Assembly: GCA_038230775.1 (NCBI GenBank)
Contig: JBBRMQ010000206.1
Coordinates: forward strand, 1 to 7,839
Length of the DNA: 7,839 bases
Source of the DNA: JBBRMQ01 sp038230775
GTDB lineage: Bacteria; Acidobacteriota; Thermoanaerobaculia; Gp7-AA8
Reading direction: 5' to 3'
Part shown: positions 6,801 through 7,839 of the stretch, one piece after another
Layout: each line of letters opens with the position of its first letter
Position numbering within the stretch: the first letter of the stretch is position 1
Notes under the pieces: model-generated
Seen by the model: the letters and a program-made list of their open reading frames with translations, nothing else
The model's database searches: none
What the model was told of the DNA's origin: nothing
Position numbers and translations under genes: made by a program

Positions 6801-7839
6801 CACGCTGTTCGCCAATATCCCGGCGGCCCTTCGCACCGGCATCATGGCCGGCGTCGACGGCGTCAATCCGCAAACGCTCAGCACGAACGAAGACACGCCG
6901 GAGCCCGTCATGCTGAAAGCGTTCGGCGCGGACGACCCGGTTCTCACCTACAGCATCGTCACGCCGCCCGCGCACGGCACACTGTCGGGCGCTCGTGGCG
7001 ACCGCTCGTACCTGCCGGCAACAGACTACAACGGCACCGACTCCATCACGTTCTCCGTCACCGACTCCTCTACTACAGTGCCTCGCACCTACACCGCCAC
7101 CATCACGCTGAACATCGCCGAAGTGAATGACACGCCGCTGGCGACGAGCGATTCGAAGATGATCGCCGAAGACACGGCCCTTTCCTTCCCGTCGTCGGAT
7201 CTGACGCAGAACGATTCCGTAGGCCCGGCGAACGAGAGCACGCAGACGTTGAGCGTGACCGAGGTCAATGCGACGGCGGATACGCATGGCACCGTGACGT
7301 TGAGCGGCGCGCAGGTGAACTACACGCCGGAACCGAACTACAACGGCGCGGCGAGCTTCAGCTACCGCGTCTGCGACAACGGCACGACCGCCGGCTCGCC
7401 CGACCCGAAGTGCACCACCAGCACGGTGAACGTCACCGTCACGCCGGTCAACGACGACCCGGTCGCGGCGAACGACACGGCGACGACCGACGAAGACACG
7501 GCCGTCACGATTCCGGTGCTGGCAAATGACTTCGACGTCGATGGCGATGTGCTCACTGTCAACAACGCGGGCACGCCGGCTCACGGCACCGCCACGGCAG
7601 TAAGCGGCGGGATCCTCTACACGCCGGCCGCCAACTTCAACGGCAGCGACAGCTTCACGTACACGATCATCGACGGCAATGGCGGCACAGCCACGGCCTC
7701 GGTCACCGTCACGGTCCGCGAGGTCAACGACACCCCCGTCGCCGGCGACGACAGCAAGTCCACGCCGGAAGACACGCCGCTGACATTCGCATCCGCGGAT
7801 CTACTCTCCAACGACATCGCGGGACCGGCGAACGAGAGC
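3868..7839 (+). CDS. Giant secreted multidomain DNA/RNA non-specific endonuclease, 3'-truncated
   Basis: One frame runs without a stop from TTG 3868 to the window end (1324 codons, C-terminus missing). Layout by residue: signal peptide 1-21 (MRRF start, cut near LNA); beta-rich domain 33-225 (YSQDFNAL to DDGLAVDDFSLT, as seen in large secreted bacterial proteins, unnamed here); Calx-beta 232-344 (ITLNEGNSGQTTATFTVSLS, ending GTIRNDD); Ig-like 352-447; lamin-tail domain 452-630 (VVISQVYGGGG, FVELYNPTAAPVDLTNWSIQ, INPGEYYLI, C562 and C581); SbsA/Big_5-like domain 632-733 with possible disulfide C672-C705; Endonuclease_NS (PF01223) about 741-992; cadherin-like repeats from about 1003. The nuclease carries YALSYN and NWVSWHL, then the DRGHM active site (R829, His base H831), TNMVPQ at 854-859, and N864 and E872, which align with the metal-ligand Asn and the Glu of Serratia nuclease. 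It should cut DNA and RNA outside the cytoplasm. Binding partner, sorting signal and any immunity protein are not visible. Confidence 0.9.
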   Translation, partial: MRRFAVWAFCALALVVPHLNAQCVSLTSVGGTYSQDFNALATTGTSSSLPTGWSFAESLANANTTYTGGNGSGNAGDTYSFGTTGSTERAFGGLQSGSLLPTVGACFTNNTGATLTSLSIAYTGEQWRLGTAGRLDRLDFQYSLSATSLTLGTYTAVSALGFQTPNSTATVGPLDGNAAANRTALSSTIPSLSIVPGATVWIRWSDFNAAGADDGLAVDDFSLTTTGTASAPALSIGDITLNEGNSGQTTATFTVSLSSPAGAGGVTFDIATADGSATIADNDYVAKSLTGQSIAAGDSTYTFTVLVNGDTNPESDEIFRVNVTNVNNAIISKATATGTIRNDDVVAVNNPPAINAPANPIATVAQDSLPFAVSLTGTDDGNAYNWSATAGTGVTNVSVSNATTNNATFTVTLQSGFSGTATFTASLKDDANQSVSQLVNIAVTPAAILTDHVVISQVYGGGGNTGATFKNDFVELYNPTAAPVDLTNWSIQYQSATSTGLWTNKVTLGGTINPGEYYLITLSSGGSAGATIPSTNVVGAINLSGTTGKVALSRSTDSLSGCPIGFDANLVDFVGYGTANCHEGTANAPAPSNTTADFRRTSGSAVAVDTNSNGSDFITGTPNPRSNGGGVIAIGPSITNAGPGSNAPHDANITITFNEAVDVVGAWYDISCASGPHNDATVAHTPDQSQYAITPNVIFQFGEQCTVTIFKTAIIDSGSHTLPADYTFTFTVTGAGAPAPYLPDVHLTMGNPSNAAADVTTPNNYLMMKPTYALSYNRDKGTPNWVSWHLDQSWFGTLGRVDTFRADPAVLPAWYRVQGFDYSLSGFDRGHMTPNADRDNQNRIPINQETYLMTNMVPQAPDNNQGPWADLENYLRSSLVDGNGHEYEIYIVSGPAGVGGTGSNGGVTNSLAGGHVTVPASTWKVALVLPKSNGDDIQSIVPSTRTIAVIMPNTQGIRNDDWQAYMHSVNDVQQLSGYTLFANIPAALRTGIMAGVDGVNPQTLSTNEDTPEPVMLKAFGADDPVLTYSIVTPPAHGTLSGARGDRSYLPATDYNGTDSITFSVTDSSTTVPRTYTATITLNIAEVNDTPLATSDSKMIAEDTALSFPSSDLTQNDSVGPANESTQTLSVTEVNATADTHGTVTLSGAQVNYTPEPNYNGAASFSYRVCDNGTTAGSPDPKCTTSTVNVTVTPVNDDPVAANDTATTDEDTAVTIPVLANDFDVDGDVLTVNNAGTPAHGTATAVSGGILYTPAANFNGSDSFTYTIIDGNGGTATASVTVTVREVNDTPVAGDDSKSTPEDTPLTFASADLLSNDIAGPANES
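6874..7839 (+). repeat. Tandem cadherin-like domains with a 600-base higher-order period
   Basis: This part of the nuclease gene encodes at least four cadherin-like (VCBS/Cadherin_5 type) domains, residues about 1003-1091, 1092-1200, 1201-1292 and 1293 onward. Each begins near an EDT motif and passes through a YxPxxxxNGxxSFxY segment (YLPATDYNGTDSITF, YTPEPNYNGAASFSY, YTPAANFNGSDSFTY). The first three complete copies end in EVNDTP or PVNDDPV. Domains 2 and 4 resemble each other more than domain 3: both read DSK...EDT.L.F.S.DL..ND and end GPANES, exactly 600 bases apart (GPANES at 7222-7239 and 7822-7839). Such domains are usually Ca2+-stiffened stalks or adhesion modules. Confidence 0.8.

Noticed and set aside
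4042..7584. Three long - strand open frames (4042-4965, 5065-6234, 6337-7584)
   Set aside because: They are antisense to the nuclease gene, rich in Arg and Val with no recognisable domain, and arise from GC-biased codon use of the real frame.
6874..7839. CRISPR array or non-coding tandem repeat
   Set aside because: The periodicity is at the protein level (cadherin-like domains) within an open reading frame; there are no identical short repeats with unique spacers.

Overview
This is a GC-rich stretch of bacterial DNA, probably a short metagenomic contig, since both ends fall inside genes. All intact genes lie on the + strand. Lineage cannot be settled from the sequence. The gene content (a DUF2911-TPR exported protein, a very large surface nuclease with lamin-tail, Calx-beta and cadherin-like domains) and abundant short palindromic intergenic repeats fit an Acidobacteriota-like or similar environmental Gram-negative. 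This is inference with modest confidence.

Layout. (1) 1-960 is the 3' part of a polytopic O-antigen ligase/polymerase-like membrane protein. (2) 961-1576 has no intact gene. It is a scar of decayed material: two facing REP-like hairpin repeats and a third half-unit, a short C-terminal remnant on the - strand, a different dispersed-type repeat, and the C-terminal half of a VapC-like PIN toxin. The two gene remnants point away from each other and both lose their 5' ends at the repeat at about 1258-1299. (3) 1607-2743 encodes an exported DUF2911 protein with C-terminal TPR-like helices. (4) 2753-2823 is a third kind of inverted repeat. (5) 2830-3732 encodes a response regulator fused to an RsbW/SpoIIAB-type ATPase domain. 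(6) 3868-7839 is a single uninterrupted reading frame of 1324 codons, still open at the window end. It starts at TTG behind a good Shine-Dalgarno sequence.

The large protein is the most striking object. In order it has a signal peptide, a beta-rich N-terminal domain, a Calx-beta domain, an Ig-like domain, a lamin-tail domain, an SbsA/Big_5-like Ig domain, a complete DNA/RNA non-specific endonuclease domain with its DRGHM active site, and at least four cadherin-like repeats. It reads as a secreted or surface-tethered nuclease, plausibly acting on extracellular DNA or RNA for nutrients, matrix remodelling or competition.

The genes do not form an obvious single pathway. Each is separated from the next by repeats or a spacer, and the regulator upstream of the nuclease is linked to it only by position. 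Long open frames antisense to, or out of frame with, the three big genes are GC-driven shadows and were left out.
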